Origin: Chromohalobacter sarecensis
GTDB lineage: Bacteria > Pseudomonadota > Gammaproteobacteria > Pseudomonadales > Halomonadaceae
DNA length: 64,000 nucleotides
Direction of reading: 5' to 3'
Assembly (NCBI RefSeq): GCF_023061135.1
Contig: NZ_JAKGAN010000002.1
Location: forward strand, 124,001 to 188,000
In this document: one piece after another, positions 1 to 8,366 of the stretch
How positions within the stretch are numbered: the stretch's first letter is position 1
Layout: the number at the start of each line of letters is the position of its first letter
Position numbers and translations under genes: made by a program
The notes under the pieces: generated by a model
Databases searched by the model: none
The model's input: only the letters and a program-made list of their open reading frames with translations
What the model was told of the DNA's origin: nothing

Positions 1-705
1 CATGGTTTGCCGGCGATTCTGGAGCTTTTGCTAGGTCTAGGCTTGGTGGGCGTGCTGGTGGAGGCCTTGCAGTGGCATCTGGCGGCACCTGCAGGGCTTG
101 GCTGGGCGGTGGGCGGTGTGTATCTGGGCATGGCGGTCATGATCGTGTGGGCCTGGCCGACGGCATCGCGCTGGCTGGGTTGGGCCAACCGCGTGACCTT
201 GCTGCGGGGGGTATTGGTCGCCCTGCTTGCCGGCAGCATGGCGTTTCCCGACTTCATGCAACGTCATGCGTTGGAAATGGCGGGACTGGCATTGTTGGCC
301 CTGTGCCTGGACGGCCTCGATGGTTGGGTGGCCCGGCATACGCATTCCGCCACTGGCTTCGGTGCCCGTTTCGATATGGAGTTGGATGCCTTCTTCATCG
401 CTGTGCTGTGCTGCGCGCTCGTGGTGCTCGACAAGCTGGGCGGTTGGGTGCTGTTGTGCGGGGCGCTGCGCTATGCCTTCGTCGCGGCAGGGTGGGTGTG
501 GCACTGGCTGCAACGGCCGCTCCCCCCAAGCTTTCGTCGCCAGTTGGTGTGTGTATGGCAAGTCGCTAGCCTGCTGGTGGCGCTGCTGCCGTTCGTGGCA
601 CCTTTCTGGGCCATGCTCTGTGTGAGCCTGGCGCTGGTATTGCTGACGTATTCGTTTGCGATTGATGTCGCGTGGCTATATCGCCACCGGCGCATGCGTA
701 TCTGA
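1..705 (+). CDS. CDP-alcohol phosphatidyltransferase family protein (5' end outside window)
   Basis: An integral membrane enzyme of the CDP-alcohol phosphatidyltransferase family, which joins a CDP-activated lipid (or similar donor) to an alcohol acceptor. The family signature D-G-x2-A-R-x8-G-x3-D-x3-D is complete around residues 103-126 (DGWVAR, then G-ARF-D-MEL-D). Hydrophobic segments surround it on both sides, as usual for this fold. The frame is open to base 1, and the only internal early start is a TTG at 7, so the true start probably lies upstream and the gene is likely partial here. The substrate cannot be told from sequence. The gene is convergent with the LuxR-type regulator at 740-1552 and has no obvious link to the polyamine genes. 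Confidence 0.8.
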   Translation, partial: HGLPAILELLLGLGLVGVLVEALQWHLAAPAGLGWAVGGVYLGMAVMIVWAWPTASRWLGWANRVTLLRGVLVALLAGSMAFPDFMQRHALEMAGLALLALCLDGLDGWVARHTHSATGFGARFDMELDAFFIAVLCCALVVLDKLGGWVLLCGALRYAFVAAGWVWHWLQRPLPPSFRRQLVCVWQVASLLVALLPFVAPFWAMLCVSLALVLLTYSFAIDVAWLYRHRRMRI

Positions 706-739
706 TATTGGACTTATGCGCTCGTAGGAGGATGTCTTT

Positions 740-1552
740 CTAGTGATGTTCTTCCAGGTGATTCAGGTGGTTGATGAACTGTGTGAAGATTTCCGCCTGG
801 GTAGAAGTGTTCAGTCGTGCATGAATATTCTTGCGATGCACCTTTACCGTGCCGACGCTGATTGTCAGGTGGTCGGCAATCGCCTGGGAGGAAAAGCCCC
901 GCAGGATCAGATCGGTGATTTCCCGCTCACGCTGAGTCAGCACGCCGCTGGCGAAGGTCCGTAGCGCGCGCTTCATGGGGCCGTCGGAGCGACCGTATTG
1001 CAGGAATTCGTCGGACTGGGTCTGCCAGAACTGGCGCATGAGCGCGCTGATAACTGGGTGAAACTCTTGTAGGGCATTCAGTTCGGTACGCGAAATGCTT
1101 TCCAGCGAGGCTTTGCGCCCCAGCGTGATGGCGCAGGTCACTTCGTCGTCGAGACGGATCAAGAGGTTGATCTCATCCACCAGCCCGAAGTTCTGGTAGC
1201 AGGTTTGATAGTACTCGGTGCTCTTGAACGAATCCGGCATGATATCGGCAAGTCGCACGATGCCAGGGGATGCGGTGTCCTTGATGGCGTGGAACAGTGG
1301 GTCGAGTACATAGGAATGATTGATGTACTGGCGTAGGGTATCGCTCTGCTCCGCCGGGTCGGAAGGATGGACGAGAATCGGTCGCAGCGATTTCTTGTAG
1401 GTCAGTAGCAGAATCGTGTCGAAGAAGCACAGGGTCGACAGGAAGGCCTCTAGCATCATCGGAAAACTACGCAGTCGCTGATGCTCGATGAGTACGGCCA
1501 GGTTTTTCTGCCAACTCTCATTGGTGTGTATCTGATTGACGCGATCTCTCAT
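740..1552 (-). CDS. LuxR-family transcriptional regulator, probable polyamine locus regulator
   Basis: A 270-residue DNA-binding regulator. The C-terminal LuxR-type helix-turn-helix is clear (LTQREREITDLILRG, then SSQAIADHLTISVGTVKVHRKNIHARL, about residues 203-250). The N-terminal 190 residues form a ligand-sensing domain I do not recognise; there is no receiver domain with a phosphorylatable Asp at the usual place. It is transcribed away from the first gamma-glutamylpolyamine synthetase, with about 230 bp between them. That position, plus palindromes shared by the locus promoters, suggests that it controls polyamine catabolism. The regulator assignment is firm; the target set is inference. 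Confidence 0.85.
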   Translation of the reverse strand: MRDRVNQIHTNESWQKNLAVLIEHQRLRSFPMMLEAFLSTLCFFDTILLLTYKKSLRPILVHPSDPAEQSDTLRQYINHSYVLDPLFHAIKDTASPGIVRLADIMPDSFKSTEYYQTCYQNFGLVDEINLLIRLDDEVTCAITLGRKASLESISRTELNALQEFHPVISALMRQFWQTQSDEFLQYGRSDGPMKRALRTFASGVLTQREREITDLILRGFSSQAIADHLTISVGTVKVHRKNIHARLNTSTQAEIFTQFINHLNHLEEHH

Positions 1553-1696
1553 CGCTTGTCCTTGCTTCTTGTCGGCGGCCGAAAGGGTGCTGTCAGGAAT
1601 CTTACCAAGGCTAAGCCAGATGGTGGGCCGGTACCAGCCCGGCTTGCCTGAGGGTCATGTTGCAGACAGAGATACATGACGTCTGCCACTGGCCGG

Positions 1697-1740
1697 ATAC
1701 CCCTGGGGTGATAGATACACCACTATCTGGATGGGATATC
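1697..1740. promoter_or_regulatory. Candidate operator region upstream of first glutamylpolyamine synthetase
   Basis: ATACCCC at 1697-1703 is followed, after one T, by GGGGT with AT two bases on, giving a short inverted repeat centred on 1704. A second related stretch, TATCTGGATGGGATATC, spans 1724-1740. Both resemble the better palindromes at 5206-5227 and 15233-15252 in the same polyamine locus. The second stretch overlaps an in-frame ATG at 1731, which argues that translation starts further down at 1782. Confidence 0.4.
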
Positions 1741-1781
1741 TTGATGCTCTGATTTTCGAAAAGCATTCAAGAGTCACACGT

Positions 1782-3131
1782 ATGGCGACGAATAAAAAAC
1801 ACGACAAGAACCGCGAGCTGGATCTTTTCATCACGGATTTGAACGGCAATTTACGCGGCAAGCGTATGCCCGCCAGCGGTCTGGAAAAGGTCCGCAAGGA
1901 AGGGCTCAAACTGCCGCGCTCGGTGGTGGGCTTTGATTTCTGGGGTGCCGATGTTCTGGACAATGGCCTGGTGTTCGAGACCGGCGACAGTGATGGTATC
2001 TGCATGCCTGTCAGCGAAGAGCCGATTCCAGTGCCGTGGTCGGAAGCGCCGCGTGACCAGATGCTGGCGATGATGTTCAATCCTGATGGCACGCCCTTCG
2101 AGGCCGATCCTCGCCAGGTGCTCAAGCGCATGGTGGATCGCTTCGCTGAAAAGGGGCTGACACCGGTGATGGCTACCGAGCTTGAGTTCTATCTGATGGA
2201 TGCCGAGTCGGAACGGACTCAGCGGCCGACGCCGCCGGCACTGACAGAGGGGAAAGGGCGCCGCCTGGCCAATACGGAAGGCTATTCCGTTGAGGAAATG
2301 GATGGCTTCGAGGCGTTTTTTGCCGATGTTCGCGAGGCCTGCCAGGTGCAGGGTATCGGCGCGGATACCATCATCGCCGAGATGGGACCGGGGCAGTTCG
2401 AGGTCAACCTCAACCATGTGGCCGATCCGCTGAATGCGGGCGATCAGGCGATTCTGTTCAAGCGTCTCGTACGCGGTGTCTCCCGTCGCCACGGCTATGC
2501 GGCCACCTTCATGGCCAAGCCCTATGTCGAGGAAAGCGGCAACGGTTTTCATGTGCATTTCAGTCTGCTCGACTGCGACGGCAACAATGTCTTCGATGAC
2601 GGCACCGAACAGGGCAGCGATCTGCTGCGCCATGCCATTGCGGGGCTGATGCAGTCGATGCCGGAGAGCATGCTGATGTTCGCGCCGCACCTGAATTCCT
2701 ATCGCCGCTTCATGCCGGGCGCCCATGCCCCGACTCATGCTAGCTGGGGTTACGAGAATCGCACGGTGGCGCTGCGCGTGCCGGAAAGCCCCCATCAGGC
2801 GCGGCGGATCGAGCATCGGGTAGCCGGTGCCGATGCCAACCCGTATCTGGTGCTGGCGGCCGTTCTCGCCGGTGCGCTGCATGGCATGGAAAACGAACTC
2901 GAGCCAGATGCCCCGGTGGAAGGTGATGCCTACGCCGAAGAGAATCCCCGCTATCCGTTGCCTTGCGAGTGGCAGGACGCCATCAAGCGTTTCGACCAGA
3001 GTGAGAGACTGCGGGGATACCTGAGCGACGAGTTCGTGCGTGTCTATGCGCAAGCCAAGCGCCAGGAGCGCAGTCGCCTGAGCGAGCGTATCTCCGATAT
3101 CGAATACGAAGCCTATCTGGGATTGCTCTGA
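1782..3131 (+). CDS. puuA: Gamma-glutamylpolyamine synthetase (PuuA-like, glutamine synthetase family)
   Basis: Member of the glutamine synthetase superfamily that ligates glutamate to an amine using ATP; in this context the amine is most likely putrescine (first step of the Puu pathway). The 449 residues include the N-terminal beta-grasp (ELDLFITDLNGNLRGK), the metal-binding ATELEFYL segment, EMGPGQFEVNL, and the ATP/ammonia-site block FMAKPYVEESGNGFHVHFSL. The C-terminal NRTVALRVP and ADANPYLVLAA motifs are also present. An upstream in-frame ATG at 1731 exists, but it overlaps a likely operator, so 1782 is preferred. The glutamine amidotransferase at 3186 follows directly on the same strand. 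A paralogue lies at 6944-8311. Confidence 0.85.
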   Translation: MATNKKHDKNRELDLFITDLNGNLRGKRMPASGLEKVRKEGLKLPRSVVGFDFWGADVLDNGLVFETGDSDGICMPVSEEPIPVPWSEAPRDQMLAMMFNPDGTPFEADPRQVLKRMVDRFAEKGLTPVMATELEFYLMDAESERTQRPTPPALTEGKGRRLANTEGYSVEEMDGFEAFFADVREACQVQGIGADTIIAEMGPGQFEVNLNHVADPLNAGDQAILFKRLVRGVSRRHGYAATFMAKPYVEESGNGFHVHFSLLDCDGNNVFDDGTEQGSDLLRHAIAGLMQSMPESMLMFAPHLNSYRRFMPGAHAPTHASWGYENRTVALRVPESPHQARRIEHRVAGADANPYLVLAAVLAGALHGMENELEPDAPVEGDAYAEENPRYPLPCEWQDAIKRFDQSERLRGYLSDEFVRVYAQAKRQERSRLSERISDIEYEAYLGLL

Positions 3132-3185
3132 TCCTGGCTAGGCGCTGAAGACAGGCACGGCGCGACCGTGAGTGAGGAATTCGTC

Positions 3186-3923
3186 ATGACGCTGAAAATC
3201 GGCATATTGGCCACCGGCACCACGCCGGAGAATCTGATCGAAACGCATGGCTCCTACGCCGACATGTTCGTTAACTTGTTCGGGCAAGCGGGCTATGACT
3301 TTACCTTCATTACCTTCGATGTCCGCGACGATATCTTTCCCGAATCAGCCGCTGCCTGTGATGCCTGGATCATCACCGGCTCAAAATCCAGCGTCTGCGA
3401 CAAGACGCCCTGGATGGCACGCTTGAAAGCACTGATTCTTGAAATCTACGCCACCGGCCGTCCCATAGTAGGGATCTGCTTTGGCCACCAGATCGTGGCG
3501 GAAGCCTTTGGGGCCGACGTCAACCGGTATCCGAACGGTTGGGGCGTGGGGCTGCATACCTACCAACTGGACAAAAGCGTGCCGGAACTGGATGCCCTGG
3601 GCGGCCAATTCACACTGAATGCGGTGCACCAGGATCAGGTACTGAGCAAGCCGACGCAGGCCGAGGTCATCGCCTCTTCGCCGTTCTGTCCGTTTGCGGC
3701 GCTGCAGTACGACAATCGCATCCTGACCCTGCAGGCGCATCCGGAGTTCAACGTGGAGTTCGAAACCCGGTTGCTTCAGTCACGTCGCGACGCCCCGATT
3801 CCGTCGGCGGCGGCCGACCAGGCGCTGACCAAACTCCATGAGGCATCTGCGCGTACGGACTCACTGCAGGTCGCCCACTGGATGGCCGCTTTTTTGCAGC
3901 AGGGTCGCTCTTCAACAGAGTAG
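3186..3923 (+). CDS. Class I glutamine amidotransferase-like protein, possible gamma-glutamyl-GABA hydrolase
   Basis: A 245-residue stand-alone class I glutamine amidotransferase domain of the GMP-synthase-like type. The nucleophile elbow GICFGHQ (Cys near residue 95) and the QAHPEF histidine/glutamate pair are both present, so the triad is intact. There is no synthetase domain. It sits 54 bp behind a gamma-glutamylpolyamine synthetase, so a role in releasing glutamate from gamma-glutamylated intermediates (the PuuD step) is a reasonable inference, although PuuD itself belongs to a different subfamily. The start at ATG 3186 is chosen because GAGGAA lies six bases upstream; a GTG at 3168 is also in frame. 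Confidence 0.75.
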   Translation: MTLKIGILATGTTPENLIETHGSYADMFVNLFGQAGYDFTFITFDVRDDIFPESAAACDAWIITGSKSSVCDKTPWMARLKALILEIYATGRPIVGICFGHQIVAEAFGADVNRYPNGWGVGLHTYQLDKSVPELDALGGQFTLNAVHQDQVLSKPTQAEVIASSPFCPFAALQYDNRILTLQAHPEFNVEFETRLLQSRRDAPIPSAAADQALTKLHEASARTDSLQVAHWMAAFLQQGRSSTE

Positions 3924-3993
3924 ACGTCGTCGAGCGTGGCTAACACGGCCGCTTGGCTGCATCGGCTTGTCCCACGATAGCGCCTGACAGGAA

Positions 3994-5121
3994 TCAGGCC
4001 CGGGGTTGCTGTTGGGTGATGCAGTGGATGTTGCCGCCGCCGAGCAGGATCTCGCGGGCATCGACGGCGACCACCCGGCGCCCCGGGAACAATCTCTCGA
4101 GGATTATTCGTGCCGCGTCGTCATGGACTGGATCGAGTTTGGGCATCACCACTACCGCGTTGCCGATATAGAAATTGACATAGGAGCCGGCCATGCGGTC
4201 GCCGGGTTGGCGGGGCCGCGAGCTGCTTAGCCGATCGACGCCGCTGGCCTCGGTCTCGGCGATCTTCAGCGGGCCGGGCATCGGTAGTTTGTGCACTATA
4301 AGCCGCCGTCCCTTGGCGTTGGTGGCGGCCTCGAGAATCGCCAGGGCCTCGCGGGAGATGGCGTGCTGCGGGTCGCTAGCGTCGTCGGTCCAGGTCAGTG
4401 CTACCTCGCCGGGGGCGACGAAGCAGCACAGGTTGTCGACGTGGCCGTCGGTCTCGTCCTGAAAACAGCCGCGCGGTAGCCAGATGACCTTTTCGACACC
4501 CAGATAGACGAACAACAGCCGTTCGATCTCGGCCTTGTCGAGATCGGGATTGCGGTTGGGGTTGAGCAGGCATTCCTCGGTGGTGATCAGGGTGCCCTCG
4601 CCGTCGACGTGGATCGCGCCACCCTCGAGTACCAGCGGGGTGATGAAGCGTTCGATGCCGAGTATCTCGGCGATCTTCTGGCGGATGCGGCGGTCCTTGT
4701 CCCAGGGGAAGTAGAGCCCTCCGTTGAGCCCGCCCCAGGCATTGAACTCCCAGTCGACCATCGCCAAGCGACCATCCGGATGGGTCAGAAAGGTCGGCCC
4801 GACATCGCGCATCCAGGCGTCGTTGCTGGAAAGCTCGATCACCCGAATGTGTGTCGGCAACTGGTTGCGGGCGTTTTCGTACTGATCGTCGTTGACGCCG
4901 ACGAAGACCGTCTCGCTCACGGCGATCGCCTCGGCGACGGCGACGAATGCCGCCTGAGCCGGCTTGGCGCCGTAGCGCCAGTTGTCGGGACGCTGCGGCC
5001 AGAGCATCCAGCAGGCGTCATGCGGGGCGAACTCGGCGGGCATGGCAAAGCCCCGCTCGGCGGGCGTGGTGGTGCGGCTCTCGGTGCTCATGGTTGCGTC
5101 TTGTAGGTTGGAAGTCGTCAT
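3994..5121 (-). CDS. aguA: Agmatine deiminase
   Basis: Hydrolyses agmatine to N-carbamoylputrescine and ammonia, feeding arginine-derived agmatine into putrescine. The protein (375 residues) carries the family blocks [16 protein letters not shown] near the N-terminus, [29 protein letters not shown], and the C-terminal [13 protein letters not shown] with the catalytic cysteine. An alternative ATG at 5091 would give 365 residues, close to the usual length; neither start has a convincing Shine-Dalgarno sequence. It is divergent from puuC across about 200 bp containing a palindrome at 5206-5227. The partner N-carbamoylputrescine amidohydrolase (aguB) is not in the window. Confidence 0.92.
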   Translation of the reverse strand: MTTSNLQDATMSTESRTTTPAERGFAMPAEFAPHDACWMLWPQRPDNWRYGAKPAQAAFVAVAEAIAVSETVFVGVNDDQYENARNQLPTHIRVIELSSNDAWMRDVGPTFLTHPDGRLAMVDWEFNAWGGLNGGLYFPWDKDRRIRQKIAEILGIERFITPLVLEGGAIHVDGEGTLITTEECLLNPNRNPDLDKAEIERLLFVYLGVEKVIWLPRGCFQDETDGHVDNLCCFVAPGEVALTWTDDASDPQHAISREALAILEAATNAKGRRLIVHKLPMPGPLKIAETEASGVDRLSSSRPRQPGDRMAGSYVNFYIGNAVVVMPKLDPVHDDAARIILERLFPGRRVVAVDAREILLGGGNIHCITQQQPRA

Positions 5122-5205
5122 TGAGATGAGATGTCGAGATAAGTTGTCGAGAGAGGCTTTCTTTCTGTGTTCAGAAGGAGATTAGCGCGGGAAAGGGTGG
5201 CGGGA

Positions 5206-5227
5206 ATATATCCTGATGGGGGTATAT
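5206..5227. promoter_or_regulatory. Candidate operator between aguA and puuC
   Basis: Inverted repeat ATATATCC (5206-5213) and GGGTATAT (5220-5227) with a six-base spacer, in the divergent promoter region of aguA and puuC. One arm is identical to that of the palindrome at 15233-15252, upstream of the puuB/pot genes. Likely binding site for a locus regulator, with the LuxR-type protein at 740-1552 the nearest candidate. Confidence 0.5.
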
Positions 5228-5324
5228 CGAAACCGCGCAGCGCCGCCTAATGTGTCCAGTGCTCAATCACCTGGCGATGCCATCCTTGAACGCGCCAATC
5301 GTGTACTGACATAGGGAGAACGAC

Positions 5325-6866
5325 ATGACTCAATCCAAAACCTCAATTCCCGAAACCCATGCCGATTGGCGGGCGCTGGCCGAGCATCTGAGTGTCGAAA
5401 AGGGCCTCGAGGCGCGTGCCTATATTGACGATACCTTCGTTGACGCTGTCAGCGGCGAGACTTTCACGAGCCTCAATCCGGCCACCGGCGAGACGCTCGC
5501 CGAAGTGGCCAGTTGTGATGCCGCCGACGCCGAGGCAGCTGTGGCGGTCGCGCGACGTGCCTTTGAGGACGGCACGTGGTCGCGGTTGTCACCGGGCGAA
5601 CGCAAGGCCGTGCTGCTGCGTCTGGCCGAGCTGATGGAGGAGCACAAGCATGAGTTGGCGGTGCTCGACAGTCTGGACATGGGCAAGCCGGTGTCGAGCG
5701 CCATGGGAGACATGGGCGGTGCCATCGGCTGTATTCGTCATCATGCCGAGTCCATCGATAAGCTCTACGGCGAGATCGCGCCCACCGGCGAGGACAGCCT
5801 GGGGTTGGTGCTGCGCGAGCCGCTCGGTGTGGTGGCGTCGATCGTGCCCTGGAACTTTCCGTTGATGATGACGGCCTGGAAGATCGGCCCGGCGCTGGCG
5901 GCCGGCAACAGTGTCATCTTAAAGCCCTCGGAAAAGTCGCCGCTGTCGGCGTTACGCCTCGCGCAACTGACGCGCGAAGCCGGTTTACCGCGTGGTGTCT
6001 TCCAGGTACTGCCCGGTTTTGGCCACACCGTGGGCAAGGCATTGGCACTTTCCATGGGCGTCGACTGTCTGGCCTTTACCGGCTCCACCGGGGTCGGCAA
6101 GCAACTGATGCAGTACGCCGGCCAGTCGAACCTCAAGAAGGTCTTTCTGGAGTGCGGCGGCAAGAGCCCGAATGTGGTCTTCGCCGACTGCAAGGACCTG
6201 GACCGGGTGGCCGAGCACGCCGCCGCCGCGATCTTCCACAATCAAGGCGAGGTGTGCATCGCCGGCTCGCGGCTACTGGTCGAAAACAGCATTCGCGAGC
6301 GCTTCGTCGACAAGGTTCTGAGCGCCGCCGAACACATGCAGCCCGGCGATCCGCTGGATCCGGCGAGCTTCATGGGGGCGATGGTCGATCAGACCCAGTA
6401 CCAGCGGGTGCTCGATTATATCCGCCAGGGCGTTGAAGAAGGCGCGACGTTACGTGCCGGTGGCGAGGCGTTGGACGGCGAGGAGGCGAATGGCCAGGGC
6501 CTGTTCATCGGCCCGACGGTATTCGACGGCGTGACCGATAGCATGACCATCGGCCGCGAGGAAATCTTCGGTCCGGTATTGGCGGTCTTCGGCTTCGACA
6601 CCGAGGAAGAGGCCGTGCGGCTTGCCAACGACAGCGACTATGGTCTGGCAGCAGGCCTGTGGAGCCAGGACATCGATCGGATCATGCGCGTCACGCGGCG
6701 GCTGCGCTCGGGGCAGGTCTTCGTCAACAACTGGGCGGACATGGACCAGACGGTGCCCTTCGGCGGCGTCAAGCAGTCCGGCAACGGCCGCGATAAGTCT
6801 CACCACTCGCTGGAGGAATACTCCGACCTCAAGACGGTGTGGATGACGCTGACGCCCTCGTCGTGA
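5325..6866 (+). CDS. puuC: Aldehyde dehydrogenase, PuuC-type (gamma-glutamyl-gamma-aminobutyraldehyde dehydrogenase)
   Basis: NAD(P)-dependent aldehyde dehydrogenase of 513 residues. The cofactor loop FTGSTGVGKQ, the general base in LECGGKSPN and the catalytic cysteine in NQGEVCIAGSR are all in place. The C-terminal EEIFGPVLAVF and the substrate-side NNWADMDQTVPFGGVKQSGNGRD fit the PuuC/aminoaldehyde dehydrogenase group. In the Puu pathway it oxidises gamma-glutamyl-gamma-aminobutyraldehyde made by PuuB. The start has AGGGAG about six bases upstream. It faces the second puuA gene tail-to-tail, with a hairpin at 6888-6909 between them. Confidence 0.88.
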   Translation: MTQSKTSIPETHADWRALAEHLSVEKGLEARAYIDDTFVDAVSGETFTSLNPATGETLAEVASCDAADAEAAVAVARRAFEDGTWSRLSPGERKAVLLRLAELMEEHKHELAVLDSLDMGKPVSSAMGDMGGAIGCIRHHAESIDKLYGEIAPTGEDSLGLVLREPLGVVASIVPWNFPLMMTAWKIGPALAAGNSVILKPSEKSPLSALRLAQLTREAGLPRGVFQVLPGFGHTVGKALALSMGVDCLAFTGSTGVGKQLMQYAGQSNLKKVFLECGGKSPNVVFADCKDLDRVAEHAAAAIFHNQGEVCIAGSRLLVENSIRERFVDKVLSAAEHMQPGDPLDPASFMGAMVDQTQYQRVLDYIRQGVEEGATLRAGGEALDGEEANGQGLFIGPTVFDGVTDSMTIGREEIFGPVLAVFGFDTEEEAVRLANDSDYGLAAGLWSQDIDRIMRVTRRLRSGQVFVNNWADMDQTVPFGGVKQSGNGRDKSHHSLEEYSDLKTVWMTLTPSS

Positions 6867-6887
6867 GCATAGCTGGTAGGCTAACGG

Positions 6888-6909
6888 ACCCCGGTGGATG
6901 ATCCGGGGT
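6888..6909. terminator. Hairpin between convergent puuC and puuA2
   Basis: ACCCCGG (6888-6894) pairs with CCGGGGT (6903-6909) around an eight-base loop, midway between the stop codons of two converging genes. There is no U-tract on either side, so its strength as an intrinsic terminator is uncertain. Confidence 0.5.
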
Positions 6910-6943
6910 ATCGTTGCGACTGCGGCGACACGTCACCAGTCTG

Positions 6944-8311
6944 CTAGACCCTGAGCAAAAGGTGCTCGCGCTCCCAAGAGCTGATCACCTGGAAGTACTC
7001 GCGGTGCTCGGCGCGCTTGACCGCCAGGTAGCTGTTGGTGAAACGTTCGCCGAGGACCTCGGCCAGGGGCTGACAATCGCTTAGCATATCCAGCGCCGGA
7101 CGGATATCGTCAGGCAGTTTGTGGCCGCCGGACCAGGCCGAGCCGATCATCGGTGGGCGTGGCTCGAGCTGTTCGAGCATGCCGAGATAGCCGCAGGCCA
7201 GCGAGGCTGCCATGACCAGATAAGGGTTGGCATCGGCCCCCGCCAGGCGGTTCTCGACCCGGGTCGCCTCGGGCGTCGAGACCGGCACCCGCAGGCCCAC
7301 GGTGCGGTTGTCGGTGCCCCATTCGACGTTGGTCGGCGCCGAGCCGCTGGTTTCGGTGCGCATCAGCCGGCGGTAAGAGTTGACGTTGGGCGCCAGCAGC
7401 GGCATGGCCGCCGGCAGGTATTGCTGCAGCCCGCCGATGAATTGCTGGAAGAGTCGGCTGGACTTGCCGTTTTCGCCGGCGAACAGGTTGTCACCGGATT
7501 CGGCGTCCAACAGGCTCTGATGGAGGTGCATCGAGCTGCCTGGCTCGTTGGCCATCGGCTTGGCCATGAAGGTGGCATACATACCGTGCCGGAGCGCCGT
7601 TTCACGCAGGGCGCGCTTGAACATCACCACCTGATCGGCCAGCCGCAGGGGATCGCCGTGCTGGAAGTTGACCTCCATCTGTCCGGCGCCTTCTTCGTGA
7701 ATCAGGGTATCCAGGTCGAGGTTCATGGCATCGCAGTAGTCGTACATCTCCTCGAATAGCGGATCGAACTCGTTGACCGCATCGATGGAGAACGACTGAC
7801 GGCTGCTTTCCTGGCGGCCGTTACGTCCGATAGGTGGCTCCAGCGGATAGTCGGAGTCGGTGTTGGTCTTGACCAGGAAGAACTCGACTTCGGGCGCGAC
7901 GACCGGCTTCCAGCCGCGCGCTTCGTAGAAGGAGAGCACTCGCTTGAGGACGTGGCGGGGGGAAAGCTCCACCGGCTCGCCGGTCAGGTAGTGGCAATCG
8001 TGGATGATCTGGGCGGTGGCATCATCGGCCCAGGGCACCAGGAAGATGGCATTGGGGTCGGGCACCAGCTCCATGTCCCGTTCGGCAGGATTCCAGAAGT
8101 GGATGTCATCGTCGTCGGGGTAGCCGCCGGTGACGGTCTGGATGAAGATCGAATCTGGCAGTCGCGGACGTCCGCCGCCCAGGTACTTGCCGGCGGGCAT
8201 GATCTTGCCCTTGAGGATGCCGGTGAGATCGGTGACCAGGCACTCGACCTCGGTGATGCCGCGCGTCTGAAACCAATCGCTGAAGTGAGGGTGTTCCTGA
8301 CGGTTACTCAT
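6944..8311 (-). CDS. puuA: Gamma-glutamylputrescine synthetase (PuuA-like, second copy)
   Basis: Second glutamine synthetase-family protein of the locus, 455 residues. Visible blocks are EVECLVTDLTGILKGK, VAPEVEFFLVK, EEGAGQMEVNFQHGDPLRLADQVVMFKR, FMAKPMANEPGSSMHLHQSL, NRTVGLRVP and ADANPYLVMAASL, in canonical order. No adenylylation-site tyrosine motif of housekeeping GlnA is apparent, consistent with PuuA-type enzymes. It is the last gene of the minus-strand puuB-pot set and follows the polyamine-binding protein by 55 bp, with AAGGAAA ahead of the ATG. Having two paralogues suggests different amine specificities (for example putrescine versus spermidine, or monoamines), which sequence alone cannot settle. 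Confidence 0.87.
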   Translation of the reverse strand: MSNRQEHPHFSDWFQTRGITEVECLVTDLTGILKGKIMPAGKYLGGGRPRLPDSIFIQTVTGGYPDDDDIHFWNPAERDMELVPDPNAIFLVPWADDATAQIIHDCHYLTGEPVELSPRHVLKRVLSFYEARGWKPVVAPEVEFFLVKTNTDSDYPLEPPIGRNGRQESSRQSFSIDAVNEFDPLFEEMYDYCDAMNLDLDTLIHEEGAGQMEVNFQHGDPLRLADQVVMFKRALRETALRHGMYATFMAKPMANEPGSSMHLHQSLLDAESGDNLFAGENGKSSRLFQQFIGGLQQYLPAAMPLLAPNVNSYRRLMRTETSGSAPTNVEWGTDNRTVGLRVPVSTPEATRVENRLAGADANPYLVMAASLACGYLGMLEQLEPRPPMIGSAWSGGHKLPDDIRPALDMLSDCQPLAEVLGERFTNSYLAVKRAEHREYFQVISSWEREHLLLRV

Positions 8312-8366
8312 GGGATTTCCTTGCTCTGCGGATGGGTCCCCGGCCGGATGGCCGGGGACTGACGTC

